A stretch of 64,000 nt of DNA, from the NCBI RefSeq assembly GCF_002804065.1, contig NZ_CP024955.1:2604001-2668000 (forward strand), read 5' to 3'. Positions 9,179 to 18,427 of the stretch are shown here, piece by piece (positions within the stretch are counted from its first letter, which is position 1; every line of letters begins with the position of its first letter). Made by a program: the position numbers and the translations under genes. The DNA comes from Kyrpidia spormannii (GTDB taxonomy: Bacteria; Bacillota; Bacilli; Kyrpidiales; Kyrpidiaceae). Below the pieces are notes generated by a model. It was not told the origin of the DNA and searched no databases. It was given only the letters and a program-made list of their open reading frames with translations.

Positions 9179-10105
9179 CTATGTTCCGGGGCTTTCTCGC
9201 CCTCTGCGGTTTACCCGTTCAGACCAGATGACCCCCGCCAGGATCAGGGCCACCCCAAGCCATCGATCCCACCCCACCGGCTCTTTCAAGATTAGTGCAG
9301 CCGCCACGACAGCCACGGGCAGCTCCATCGATCCCAGCACCGCAGCAGCTCCCCCGCCCACCGCCGGGATCGCCACAGCAAACAAAAGTGGCGGCGTAAT
9401 CTGGGCGAGAAGCGCCACAAGAACACCCCAGCCATACAACCCGGCCATCGATGGCGCTGTATAATAAGCCGTCAGCGGAGTGGTCAGAAGAATGGGAACT
9501 CCTGACCCCAAGGACATAAACAGGCTTCGTCTCACAGGGGACGTTTGTACGGCAATCCGACCTGTCCCGTACAAAAGGATGGAATACGTCACCGCGCCTC
9601 CCAGGGCCATGGCCGCAGCAACCCACGAAATTCCGCCTTCCCACTGGTCGTGCAACAACCCCACCGCAAGTCCGGTCCCCAAAAGGATCATCAACAGCGC
9701 CTGCCACCGCCGGGCAGTCAAAGGTTTTCTCTCCAACGCAACTTCCAGTAAAATCGTAATCCACGTGAATTGAAACAAAAGTACGATCGCAAGGGAAGCC
9801 GGAAGATGGATAAGAGATCGGTAATAAAGAACTGTGGTTCCCCCCGAACCGATGAGACCCAAAATGAAAAGCTGGATCACTTCTCGCCCCTTAGGCCGAT
9901 TCCCGGTTCGCACCGCAAGACCCGCCACAGCCCAGAAAAGAAGGGCAACGAAGTACTGAGCTGCCGTTACCCCTTCCATGGTATAACCCTGGGCGAATGC
10001 AGTTTTCATGACCGGAGAGATGAGCCCGTAACAGGACGCCCCCAGCCCAATCATCCAAAGGGCCTGTACCCGGGTAGGTCGCCAGCCCCTCGGCTGCCCC
10101 ATCAT
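9179..10105 (-). CDS. EamA/DMT family permease
   Basis: This 308-residue protein has ten predicted membrane helices arranged as two EamA repeats, with the typical repeat end ILKEPVGWDRWLGVALILAGV close to the C-terminus. Drug/metabolite transporters of this group move amino acids, nucleotide-sugars or other small metabolites across the cell membrane; the substrate is not predictable. It begins 15 bases after the small gene at 10121 and is probably in the same transcript. Confidence 0.85.
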   Translation of the reverse strand: MMGQPRGWRPTRVQALWMIGLGASCYGLISPVMKTAFAQGYTMEGVTAAQYFVALLFWAVAGLAVRTGNRPKGREVIQLFILGLIGSGGTTVLYYRSLIHLPASLAIVLLFQFTWITILLEVALERKPLTARRWQALLMILLGTGLAVGLLHDQWEGGISWVAAAMALGGAVTYSILLYGTGRIAVQTSPVRRSLFMSLGSGVPILLTTPLTAYYTAPSMAGLYGWGVLVALLAQITPPLLFAVAIPAVGGGAAAVLGSMELPVAVVAAALILKEPVGWDRWLGVALILAGVIWSERVNRRGRESPGT

Positions 10106-10120
10106 CTTGGAAAAACCTCC

Positions 10121-10375
10121 TTAATGAACCTCTCCGCCGTATTCGGGAATCGTGGGAGAGCCCGTGCCTTCGCGATCAATCTTCTCCCGAAGCCGGTCGA
10201 TGAGGTATCGGCCGACCATCTGAAACAGTTCGTCTCGATCCAATTGAGAGACCAACTCCAACAGTTCGGCGCGGGACAGCTCCTGGAGAACGCCGGACAC
10301 GATGATCACCGCGTCGTCCTCGTCTCCGGTCAACTGGTCTTTGTACAGTGCGTAAAGATCGTCGACGAATCTCAC
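10121..10375 (-). CDS. Small conserved Bacillales protein, DUF6154-like
   Basis: An 84-residue acidic, helical protein (RFVDDLYALYKDQLTGDEDD start, then LELVSQLDRDELFQMVGRYL) that resembles the small DUF6154 proteins of Bacillaceae from memory. No function is established. I prefer the GTG at 10375 because its N-terminus matches family starts and AGGCGG lies upstream; a GTG at 10384 is the longer alternative. An extended -10 promoter lies about 40 bases upstream. Confidence 0.55.
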   Translation of the reverse strand: MRFVDDLYALYKDQLTGDEDDAVIIVSGVLQELSRAELLELVSQLDRDELFQMVGRYLIDRLREKIDREGTGSPTIPEYGGEVH

Positions 10376-10413
10376 CCCGCCCACCGCCTTTCCCTGAGGA
10401 GTGATTCCTTTTC

Positions 10414-10422
10414 AGTATACCA
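10414..10422 (-). promoter_or_regulatory. Extended -10 promoter (TGG-TATACT)
   Basis: On the minus strand TGGTATACT (10422 to 10414) forms an extended -10 element. It is 38 bases upstream of the DUF6154-like start and would drive that gene and the EamA permease. No good -35 hexamer is at the right distance. The same TGGTAnnAT form recurs at several other promoters in the window. Confidence 0.45.
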
Positions 10423-10464
10423 GGTTTCTGGCCGTGTACGATAGTCAACCGGGCACGAACGCGT

Positions 10465-11328
10465 TTACCGTGCTTCCCGGCCCCCCTCCGCATCCTCGGA
10501 CGCCTGGGCGGCATCCCGGGGTTGATCGGAACCCGCATGCTGGCGGCTGTAAGCCCAATGATTCGTAGGCCCGTGACCCTCCCCCAGCCCCGGCGCTTCC
10601 CGAATGCCCGCCGAGATGAAAGCTTTGGCCGTCCCCAGGGCGTCAAGCAGAGAGGCCCCTTTCGCCAACTCGGCGGTAATTGCCGCCGAAAAGGTGCATC
10701 CCGTCCCATGGGTGTGCGGGGTGCGGACCCGGACTCCCGGAAACTCCACGACAGCCTGCCCATCGTACAGAATGTCCAGCGGATCTCCCGCTAAATGCCC
10801 GCCTTTGACCACCACCGCCCCGGGACCTAGTGCCGCAATCCGCTTCGCCGCCTCCACCATCTCATCCCGGGTGCGAATTGTCATCCCGGTCAACGCCTCG
10901 GCTTCGGAGATATTCGGGGTCACCACCGCCGCCAAAGGGAACAGTTCGCGAATTAACGTCGAACGGGCGTCCTCTTCCAAAAGTGGCGCCCCACCTTTGG
11001 CCACCATGACCGGGTCCACCACCAGGGGAGTGATGCCCAATTCCCGGATCTTGGCCGCCACCGCCTCGATAATCTCCGCCGTGGCCAACATCCCGGTCTT
11101 TGCCGCATCCGTGCCGATGTCCCGCACCACAGCATCGATCTGGGCGGCCACCAACTCAGGCGGCACAAGATGGGATCCAAACACCCCTTTTGTGTTTTGT
11201 ACCGTGATCGCGGTGATGGCCGTCATCCCGTATACCCCGAGCATCTGAAAGGTTTTTAGATCCGCTTGAATCCCCGCTCCGCCGCCGCTATCCGAACCGG
11301 CGATGGTCAAAGCCCTGGCCACCCTCAT
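10465..11328 (-). CDS. thiD: Hydroxymethylpyrimidine/phosphomethylpyrimidine kinase
   Basis: A 287-residue ribokinase-fold protein. It starts with ALTIAGSDSGGGAGIQADLKTF, has the middle motif VVDPVMVAKGG and the C-terminal catalytic motif TPHTHGTGCTFSAA. ThiD phosphorylates HMP and then HMP-P in thiamine biosynthesis. The reading frame begins 14 bases after the T-run of the fumarase terminator, so its transcription depends on read-through or on an unseen promoter. The last 25 residues are polar and dispensable-looking. Confidence 0.92.
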   Translation of the reverse strand: MRVARALTIAGSDSGGGAGIQADLKTFQMLGVYGMTAITAITVQNTKGVFGSHLVPPELVAAQIDAVVRDIGTDAAKTGMLATAEIIEAVAAKIRELGITPLVVDPVMVAKGGAPLLEEDARSTLIRELFPLAAVVTPNISEAEALTGMTIRTRDEMVEAAKRIAALGPGAVVVKGGHLAGDPLDILYDGQAVVEFPGVRVRTPHTHGTGCTFSAAITAELAKGASLLDALGTAKAFISAGIREAPGLGEGHGPTNHWAYSRQHAGSDQPRDAAQASEDAEGGREAR

Positions 11329-11342
11329 CCTCGTCCCCCCAC

Positions 11343-11371
11343 AAAAAAGGGCCCGGCACCCGTCCGGACCC
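11343..11371 (-). terminator. Rho-independent terminator after fumarase
   Basis: On the minus strand GGGTCCGG (64-71 of 11300) pairs with CCGGGCCC (49-56) around a seven-base loop and is followed by six T residues (11343-11348). It lies 26 bases after the fumarase stop and directly before thiD. Confidence 0.75.
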
Positions 11372-11397
11372 TGAAAATCGCCTCTCGCCGGCCTCCA

Positions 11398-12930
11398 TCA
11401 TACGAATACCGGATCGGCAAATTCCGCCAGCTTCGCCAGGGACCGTTGCTGCACCTCGGCGTGGAGGCTGTTGCCGTGGGCGTCCATGGTCACGATGGCC
11501 GCGAATCCCTCCACCTGGAGGTGCCACATCGCTTCGGGAATGCCGAATTCCAAGAAATCGACCCCCTCGACCTTTTTGACGCATCTCGCATAGTATTGGG
11601 CCGCCCCACCGATGGCATTCAGGTACACCGCCCCGAATTCCTTCAAACCGGCAAGGGTTTTCGGCCCCATGCCCCCTTTGCCGATCACCGCCCGGATCCC
11701 AAACTTCTTGATGATGTCCGCCTGGTACGGCTCTTCCCGGCTGCTTGTGGTGGGCCCGGCGGCTTTTACATGCCATTCGCCCTTGTCATCCTGGAGCATC
11801 ACCGGGCCGCAGTGGTAAAGAATTCCGCCTCGCAGGTCCACCGGGCTGTCGTGGTCCATCAGGTATTTATGCAGGGCGTCCCGGCCAGTGTGGATAAGTC
11901 CGTCAATAATCACCACATCGCCGACCTTCAGCTCCCGAATCTGTTCTTCACTGACCGGCGCCTGCAAAACCACCCGACGACTGCCTTCGGAGCCCGCGAT
12001 TCCTTCCGCAGCCCCGAGTTCCGGCAGCTCCCCTCCGTCCCTGTACAGCCACTGGGTGATCCCGCCGGTAACCGGGTCGATGATCACCCCGAGGCGCCGG
12101 AACGCCCAACAGTTGTAGGCGACAGACACGAAAAAGCTCGCCGGAAGACGGTTGATCGCGCCGATTTTGCACCCGAGCAGCGTCACCCGACCACCGAAGC
12201 CCATGGTGCCGATGTCCAAACGGTTGGCATTCTCCATGATATACGCTTCCAATTCAGCGAGGCGGGGGTCGGGATTCACGTCATCCACTCGGCGCAGGAG
12301 CTGCTCTTTTGCCGCCTCGTACCCCGTGGTGCGGTCGCCGCCGATGGCCACCCCGAGGAACCCGGCGCTGCACCCTTGCCCCTGGGCTTGGTACACCGCA
12401 TGGAGGATGCATTTTCGCACCCCGTCCAAATCTCGGCCCGCCCGGCCAAGGCCCTCCAACTCCGTCGGCAAGCTGTATTGAATGTTCTTGTTTTCGCAGC
12501 CGCCGCCTTTCAGGAGCAGTTTGACCTCGATCTCATCCTTTTCCCACTGCTCAAAATGAATCACCGGAGTCCCGGGGCCTAGGTTGTTCCCGCTATTCTT
12601 GCCCGTGACCGAGTCCACGGAATTCGGGCGAAGTTTGCCCTCTCGCGTGGCCGCCACCACCGCCTCCCGGATCTGTCGAGCCATCTCGATCTGGTTGGCT
12701 CCCACCGGGCAGCGGACGAAAAATGTCGGCATCCCGGTATCTTGGCAGATCGGCGCCTGGTCATCCTGGGCCATGATGATGTTCTCCCCGATGGTGGACA
12801 AAGCGAGAGACGCCCGGGTCCCCATCTCCTCCGTCAGCTTGGCCCGGGCAATAGCCCGGCGCACATCATCGGGCAGATTGGTGGACGTCTCGACAATCAA
12901 GGTATAAATACTTTCTGTGAATCGATCCAT
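11398..12930 (-). CDS. Class I fumarate hydratase, iron-sulfur type, one chain
   Basis: The 510-residue protein joins alpha and beta domains in one chain, as in E. coli FumA/FumB. QDTGMPTFF with C62, GQGCSAGFLG and LLGCKIGA supply the three cysteines for the [4Fe-4S] cluster; the C-terminal beta domain begins near residue 325 (VGDVVIIDG) and contains HCGPVM and GKGGMG. It interconverts fumarate and malate in the TCA cycle. I chose the ATG at 12930 behind GAGG; an in-frame start at 12978 would add an unusual N-terminus. A tartrate dehydratase role is a less likely alternative. A TATAAT-like -10 lies at about 12983-12988. Confidence 0.88.
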   Translation of the reverse strand: MDRFTESIYTLIVETSTNLPDDVRRAIARAKLTEEMGTRASLALSTIGENIIMAQDDQAPICQDTGMPTFFVRCPVGANQIEMARQIREAVVAATREGKLRPNSVDSVTGKNSGNNLGPGTPVIHFEQWEKDEIEVKLLLKGGGCENKNIQYSLPTELEGLGRAGRDLDGVRKCILHAVYQAQGQGCSAGFLGVAIGGDRTTGYEAAKEQLLRRVDDVNPDPRLAELEAYIMENANRLDIGTMGFGGRVTLLGCKIGAINRLPASFFVSVAYNCWAFRRLGVIIDPVTGGITQWLYRDGGELPELGAAEGIAGSEGSRRVVLQAPVSEEQIRELKVGDVVIIDGLIHTGRDALHKYLMDHDSPVDLRGGILYHCGPVMLQDDKGEWHVKAAGPTTSSREEPYQADIIKKFGIRAVIGKGGMGPKTLAGLKEFGAVYLNAIGGAAQYYARCVKKVEGVDFLEFGIPEAMWHLQVEGFAAIVTMDAHGNSLHAEVQQRSLAKLAEFADPVFV

Positions 12931-13003
12931 CCTCGAATTCCCTTCTTCCTCATAAGTGAGCGCCCCGCGGCATTCCACCGTCTATTATAGAGGATCCGCT
13001 AGA

Positions 13004-13804
13004 TTATCGCGACGCCACCGCCGAGGGAAAACCCAGCCGAGCGGAGATGGCGAGCCCCGCCCGGCGCACCCGATCCGCCAAATCTTTGATTCTCTCCTCA
13101 GGCATGCGCATCTTCGGAGCGGAGATGCTCAGGGAAGCACACACCCGGCCTGTATGATCCCAGATCGGGGCAGCCACACAGATGATGCCGAGCTCGTTTT
13201 CTTCGAGGTCCATCGCCACACCCCGTTCTTTCACCCGCTGCAGCTCGTCCCGCAGGTCCAGCCACCGGGTGATCGTGTGGGGCGTATGGGCCGGAAGCCC
13301 GTGCCGCTCGACGATGGACTTTACGTCCTCCTCTGGCAGATACGCGAGAATGGCCTTCCCCACACCCGTACAATGCACCGGCGCCCGGGCGCCAACCCGG
13401 GAGTGCATGCGGATCGTTTCGTCGCCCTCCACCTTCTCAATATAGACCACTTCCCCATGGTCGAGCACCACGAGATGGACCACTTCGTGGGAGTAATCGG
13501 CCAACTCCTCGAGATACGGCCGGGCTTCGCGGCGCAAATCAAGGCTGCCCAACAACCGGGAGGCCATATCCAGAATTGCATACCCGAGTTTGTACCTCCC
13601 GGTCTCCGGATCCTGCTCCACGTATCCCCGACGAGCTAGGGTCGTCAACAACCTGTGCACAGTACTTTTGTACATCGACACCTCGGCGGCCAACTCGGTA
13701 ATGCCGACCCCTTCTTTGTATCGACTCACCCGCTCCAGGATCACCAATGCCCGATCCACCGATTTTACCGTATCCTCGCCCGAAGAGGCCATCTCCATCA
13801 CCAT
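13004..13804 (-). CDS. IclR family transcriptional regulator
   Basis: A 266-residue protein with an N-terminal winged helix (SVDRALVILERVS, then GITELAAEVSMYKSTVHRLLTTL, residues about 15-60). The C-terminal IclR ligand domain includes VHCTGVGKAILAYLP and RGVAMDLEENELGI. IclR proteins are repressors or activators responding to small carboxylates. The gene is 48 bases after lctP and is the last of the glcE-glcF-glcD-lctP run, so it probably controls glycolate or lactate use. A 15-bp palindrome of the size IclR dimers bind lies at the operon promoter (19878-19892). Three ATG codons compete at the start. Confidence 0.88.
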   Translation of the reverse strand: MVMEMASSGEDTVKSVDRALVILERVSRYKEGVGITELAAEVSMYKSTVHRLLTTLARRGYVEQDPETGRYKLGYAILDMASRLLGSLDLRREARPYLEELADYSHEVVHLVVLDHGEVVYIEKVEGDETIRMHSRVGARAPVHCTGVGKAILAYLPEEDVKSIVERHGLPAHTPHTITRWLDLRDELQRVKERGVAMDLEENELGIICVAAPIWDHTGRVCASLSISAPKMRMPEERIKDLADRVRRAGLAISARLGFPSAVASR

Positions 13805-13852
13805 ACCTCGCTAGACTAATGCCCGGATGTCCCCCGGGTGCCGAGACGCGCC

Positions 13853-15502
13853 CTACTTAGGGATCAATCCCGGGAACACATAAGCCTCAATCATGGTAAT
13901 CACCGAAACGATTAATACAAACAGTATACTATGTTTAAGGGTGAATCGATAAATCTCACCTTCCCGGCCGGCCAACCCCGTCGCCGAAGCCCCCACGGCG
14001 ATGGACTGGGGAGAGATCATTTTGCCGGTCACACCCCCGGAACTGTTCGCCCCCACCATCAGGTACGGATTGAGCCCCAACTGCTGCGCGGTAATTTTCT
14101 GCAGGTTGCCAAACAACACATTCGACGACGTGTCACTACCGGTGAGAAAGACGCCCAGCCAACCGAGAACCGGCGAGAAAAGCGGAAACAGTACGCCGGT
14201 TCCGGCCAGGGCCAAAGCGATGGTGGCGCTCATGGAGGAGTAGTTCGTCACGTGGCCGAACCCCAGCACCGCGGCAATGGTGACCAACGGCCACAACAAC
14301 TGCCGGAAGGTGCGGACGAGCACCTTGAACCAAGTCCCCACCGACATGCCCACCACAAACATCGACAGAATCGAGGCGATCAGAATAGACGTCCCCGTGG
14401 CTCCCAGCCAGTCGAACTTCCACACCGCAGCCATGGGGGTGTTTTTTGCAGCTACAGGAGGAACCGAGACTACCAGTTTGTTCAGCCAGGGCCAATTCAC
14501 CGCAATCGTGGTCCCGGCGACGGCCGATTTAAAGGCGGGCAGGGACCAGATAATAATCATCACGGTGAGAATCACCCAGGGCGCCCAGGCCCGAACCATG
14601 TCCCCGGAACTGTGCTGCTGCCGGGCCGCCGCCGCTTGGTTGAGAATCGCATCTGCCTTTTCATCGGCAAAATGAAATTCTTCCTTCGGGCGCCACACCC
14701 GGAGGAACAGGGCCAGAGCGATCAAGCTGACAAAAGCAGAAGCGATGTCCGGTAGCTCCGGTCCCACAAAATTGGAGACCAAAAATTGCGTGATGGCAAA
14801 GGAACCCCCGGAGATGAGAATCGCCGGCAACACCTCGATGGTCCGTTTCCACCCGCTCATAATGAGCACCAGCCAAAAAGGTAGAAACAGGGAAAGAATC
14901 GGAAGCTGACGCCCCACCACCTGGCTGATCGTGTGGGCATCCATCCCGGTGACCTGGGCGGCGGTGGTAATGGGAATCCCGATGGCGCCAAAGGCCACTG
15001 GCGCACTGTTCGCGACCAAGCATATCCCCGCAGCGTACAACGGGTTAAACCCAAGACCTGCCAGGATGGCGGCGGCGATAGCCACCGGCGTCCCAAACCC
15101 CGCCGAACCTTCCATGAATGCACTGAACGAGAACGCGATCAACAAGGCCTGCATCCGCCGGTCTCCGGTGAGCCCGGTGATCGAGTCGCGAATGACGCGA
15201 AAATAACCGGATTCTTCTGTAATGTTATACAAAAATACGGCAGTAAACACGATCCAACCGATCGGCCACAGTCCACTCAACATCCCGTAGATCGCCGTGG
15301 AGACGGCCATGGGAATTGGCATGCCATTGACAATGATGGCGAGAATCACGGCGAGCAAAAGAGTCAACAGCCCCGCCACATGGCCTTTCATCCGGCGCAC
15401 GGCCAGCGCCCAGAAGAAGAAGGCGATGGGGATGACCGCCACCAGGGCGGACAACCAAAGGCTTCCCCCTACGGGATAATACACTTGATGCCAGGGACTC
15501 AA
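13853..15502 (-). CDS. lctP: L-lactate permease (LctP family)
   Basis: This 549-residue polytopic protein has the length and pattern of LctP: about 12-14 helices, the N-terminal YYPVGGSLWLSALVA segment, FMEGSAGFGTPVAIA near residue 133 and the late NSSGGVTGKMISPQS motif. LctP imports lactate, and in several bacteria also glycolate, by proton symport. Both substrates fit the adjacent glycolate/lactate oxidase-type genes. It starts 109 bases after glcD; that gap holds a GC-rich stem without a T-run. Confidence 0.93.
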   Translation of the reverse strand: MSPWHQVYYPVGGSLWLSALVAVIPIAFFFWALAVRRMKGHVAGLLTLLLAVILAIIVNGMPIPMAVSTAIYGMLSGLWPIGWIVFTAVFLYNITEESGYFRVIRDSITGLTGDRRMQALLIAFSFSAFMEGSAGFGTPVAIAAAILAGLGFNPLYAAGICLVANSAPVAFGAIGIPITTAAQVTGMDAHTISQVVGRQLPILSLFLPFWLVLIMSGWKRTIEVLPAILISGGSFAITQFLVSNFVGPELPDIASAFVSLIALALFLRVWRPKEEFHFADEKADAILNQAAAARQQHSSGDMVRAWAPWVILTVMIIIWSLPAFKSAVAGTTIAVNWPWLNKLVVSVPPVAAKNTPMAAVWKFDWLGATGTSILIASILSMFVVGMSVGTWFKVLVRTFRQLLWPLVTIAAVLGFGHVTNYSSMSATIALALAGTGVLFPLFSPVLGWLGVFLTGSDTSSNVLFGNLQKITAQQLGLNPYLMVGANSSGGVTGKMISPQSIAVGASATGLAGREGEIYRFTLKHSILFVLIVSVITMIEAYVFPGLIPK

Positions 15503-15611
15503 CCAGACCCCTCCTTATTAAGCAGTTTCCTCTCTCTTTCACGCACCGCAATAGCCGCAGGCGGGCAGTCGGGGCCGGCCCGGCCCCGTCAATCCGATCT
15601 CCGTGCCTGCC

Positions 15612-17048
15612 TCACCCCCTCCCGGCCGCAGCCATGGCCTTGGCATCGATACATTTGGCGGGCCGCGGAAAGAGTTTCCCCGGGTTACACAGTTCTTCCG
15701 CATTCCAGATTCCCCGGATCTTGAGTTGGTAATCGATGTCCGCAGGGCTGAAAATCTTCTCCATGTCGTACATTTTTTCGAGCCCCACCCCGTGCTCGCC
15801 GGTGATCGACCCTCCCACGTCGGCGCAGACCTGAAGGACCCGGGAGCCCGTCTCCACCGCCCGTTGGGTTTCCCCCGGCACCCCGGAGTCAAAGAGCACC
15901 AATGGATGCAGATTGCCGTCCCCGGCGTGAAACACGTTGGCGATACGCAGGCCAGAATCTTTACTGATCTCGGCGATTCGGGTGAGGACCTCGGGAAGGG
16001 TGGATCTGGGAATCACTCCATCCTGCACGAGATAATCCGGGGAGATGTTCCCCATCGCCCCAAAAGCTGTTTTCCGATTGTTCCACCAAAGGGTTCGCTC
16101 GGGTTCACTGGCCGCCACCCGGACGTCCCGCACCCCGTGTTCTTTGCACACCTTCACGGCATCTTCGGCCTGATCCTCCAGACCTTCAGCCGAGCCGTCC
16201 AACTCGAGGAGCAAAACGGCTTCGATGTCCTCGGGATACCCCACCGGATACGCTCCGGCCTCCACCGCCCGCATGGCCAGCCGGTCCATCATTTCCAAAG
16301 CCCCGGGCAGGATCCCTTTCGCGATGATTCCGGAGACTGCCCGGCTTGCGTCTTCCACCCGGTCAAACAGCGCCAGGATCGTCTTGACCCCGATCTGTTT
16401 TTTTAGTAGCCTCACCCAAATCCGGGTCACGATTCCGAGGGTCCCCTCCGTCCCGATGAACAACCCCCGAAGATCGTAGCCGACATCGTCACCATTCGGG
16501 CCGCCGACCATCACCACCTGCCCGTCCGGAAGCACCCATTCCAGGGCAAGGACATGGTTGGTCGTCACCCCGTATTTGAGACAATGGGGCCCCCCGGCGT
16601 TTTCGCCGACATTCCCTCCCAAAGTACAGGCCTGCTGGCTCGACGGGTCCGGGGCATAGTAGTAGCCCCGGCCCGCCACCACCTGGGACAACCGGCGGTT
16701 CACCACCCCGGGCTGAACCACGGCGTAGCGGTTCTCATAATCGATGTGAAGAATCCGATTCATCCGCACCAGATTCACCACCACCTCACCATGCAGCGGG
16801 ATAGCCCCGCCACTGAGCCCGGTGCCCGCCCCCCTCGGAACAAAGGGGATCTTCTCCCGATGGAGATATTTCACCACCGCCGCCACCTGATCGGTGTCCG
16901 CCGGGAATACCACGGCGGCGGGGACGCCCCGCTGGATGGTGTAGCCATCGCACTCATAAGCCATGAGCTGGTGCCTGTCTGAGATCACATTCCTGGGGCC
17001 GACGATCCGCGCCAGTTCCTCCACCAACTTCTCCCGCGCCGCGCTCAT
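15612..17048 (-). CDS. glcD: Glycolate oxidase FAD-binding subunit
   Basis: This 478-residue protein is an FAD-linked oxidase with the PCMH-type domain (VPRGAGTGLSGGAIP, residues about 75-90; GGNVGENAGGPHCLKYG near 145; GTEGTLGIVT near 190). The C-terminal domain contains HAGDGNLHPL and GEHGVGLEK. With GlcE and GlcF it would oxidise glycolate, or D-lactate, to the 2-oxo acid and pass electrons to quinone. Its ATG overlaps the glcF stop by four bases (ATGA). Confidence 0.92.
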   Translation of the reverse strand: MSAAREKLVEELARIVGPRNVISDRHQLMAYECDGYTIQRGVPAAVVFPADTDQVAAVVKYLHREKIPFVPRGAGTGLSGGAIPLHGEVVVNLVRMNRILHIDYENRYAVVQPGVVNRRLSQVVAGRGYYYAPDPSSQQACTLGGNVGENAGGPHCLKYGVTTNHVLALEWVLPDGQVVMVGGPNGDDVGYDLRGLFIGTEGTLGIVTRIWVRLLKKQIGVKTILALFDRVEDASRAVSGIIAKGILPGALEMMDRLAMRAVEAGAYPVGYPEDIEAVLLLELDGSAEGLEDQAEDAVKVCKEHGVRDVRVAASEPERTLWWNNRKTAFGAMGNISPDYLVQDGVIPRSTLPEVLTRIAEISKDSGLRIANVFHAGDGNLHPLVLFDSGVPGETQRAVETGSRVLQVCADVGGSITGEHGVGLEKMYDMEKIFSPADIDYQLKIRGIWNAEELCNPGKLFPRPAKCIDAKAMAAAGRG

Positions 17049-18424
17049 CGATTTTCCTCCTCCGCCTGGTAGGCCGCATCCAGGATATCCACGGTATGCA
17101 GCACCTTGCGCGTGGCCCCGGTTCGCTGGACGCCTGCCCGGATTTGCATCATGCACCCGGGATTGCCCATGACAATCGCCTCGGCCTCTTCGGGGACGTC
17201 GGCCATTTTCCGATCGAGCAAGGGGCTGGCGATCTCCGGGTGGGTGAGATTGTAGATTCCCGCGCTCCCGCAGCAGCGGTCCGAATCGGGCATCTCCACT
17301 ACGCGCAGACCCGGAATCGAGGCGAGAATTTCCCGGGGCTGCTGGCGAACCCCCTGGGCGTGGCTCAGATGGCATGCATCATGATAGGTCACCGTCATTT
17401 CCACCCTGCCCTTGGGAGGATCGAATCCCACTTCGGCGAGAAACTCCGCGACATCTTTGACTTTGCGGCTGAACCGCTCCGCCTTCTCGCGGTAGGCCGG
17501 GTCGTTCCGCAAAAGTTCCCCGTATTCTTTCATCGCCGCACCGCAGCCCGCCGCATTGATGATCACCGCATCGACGTCTTCGGCCAGAAACGCATCGATG
17601 TTCTGCCTGGCCATGGCTTTGGCCGTCTCCCGATCCCCGGCGTGCACCTGCAGGGCGCCGCAGCAAACCTGCCCCTCGGGCACCCTCACCTCGTAGCCGT
17701 TTCGGGCCAGCACCCGGGCCGTGGCCAAGTTGGTGTCGGTGAACAGGACGTCCATCACACAGCCGGTGACCAGGGCAACTCGCCCCCGGCGTTGCCGCTG
17801 CGCGGGCACCTGGGCCGGGAGCAGCTCTCTGGAGCTGGTGGCGGGAATCTGCGGAAGGGCCGCCTCCATCTCCCTCAAGTGGGACGGAAAAAGATTCAGA
17901 ACCCCGGTGCTCCGGGCGAGGCGGGCCAGGCCGCTTCGCTGATAAAATCGGCCAATCCGGGCCAACCTGCGCAGGCGCTTTGGGCGCGGAAAAATCCGCT
18001 GCAAAAACAAGCGTTGAACAAAACCTTGCCAGCCCCGGGCCGGCCGGGCGGCGAACACCTGTCCCCGGGCTTGTTCGATCAGCGTCCCGACCTGAACCCC
18101 CGATGGGCAGACCGATTCGCAAGCCCGGCAGTCGAGGCACCGGAAAACCGGGTCGATCAATGCCTCGTCCAAGGGAAGCCGCCCTTCAGAGGCCGCCCGG
18201 ATGAGGTACACCCGCCCCCGGGGAGATTGGTTCTCAATGCCCAGCTCTTGATACGTTGGACATGCTTCCAAACAAAGTCCACAATGAACGCACACGGAAT
18301 ATTTATCAGGGTCCGGCGGATCGTCCCATCGAAAAACCGTGGTCCCCTCCAAGGAGCCGGGCTGCCCGGCCGCAGGCCCTGGGGAGTAATCCTCCCGGGC
18401 CGACTCTGCCCCTACCGACGGCAT
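17045..18424 (-). CDS. glcF: Glycolate oxidase iron-sulfur subunit
   Basis: The 459-residue protein has two [4Fe-4S] motifs near residues 43-53 and 90-100 (CVHCGLCLEACP and CLDCRACESVCP), followed by two CCG-type cysteine-rich domains (GQVCCGALQVH and DRCCGSAG). This is the plan of GlcF, GlpC and LutA-type electron carriers. It links the flavin subunits to the quinone pool at the cytoplasmic face of the membrane. It lies between glcE (3-base gap) and glcD (4-base overlap), so all three subunits should be made together. Confidence 0.92.
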   Translation of the reverse strand: MPSVGAESAREDYSPGPAAGQPGSLEGTTVFRWDDPPDPDKYSVCVHCGLCLEACPTYQELGIENQSPRGRVYLIRAASEGRLPLDEALIDPVFRCLDCRACESVCPSGVQVGTLIEQARGQVFAARPARGWQGFVQRLFLQRIFPRPKRLRRLARIGRFYQRSGLARLARSTGVLNLFPSHLREMEAALPQIPATSSRELLPAQVPAQRQRRGRVALVTGCVMDVLFTDTNLATARVLARNGYEVRVPEGQVCCGALQVHAGDRETAKAMARQNIDAFLAEDVDAVIINAAGCGAAMKEYGELLRNDPAYREKAERFSRKVKDVAEFLAEVGFDPPKGRVEMTVTYHDACHLSHAQGVRQQPREILASIPGLRVVEMPDSDRCCGSAGIYNLTHPEIASPLLDRKMADVPEEAEAIVMGNPGCMMQIRAGVQRTGATRKVLHTVDILDAAYQAEEENR

Positions 18425-18427
18425 CGA

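Noticed and set aside
15503-15611. GC-rich stem (CGGGGCCGG/CCGGCCCCG) between glcD and lctP as a terminator
   Set aside because: It has almost no loop and no T-run; lctP is more likely in the same transcript, though the stem could protect or pause the RNA.
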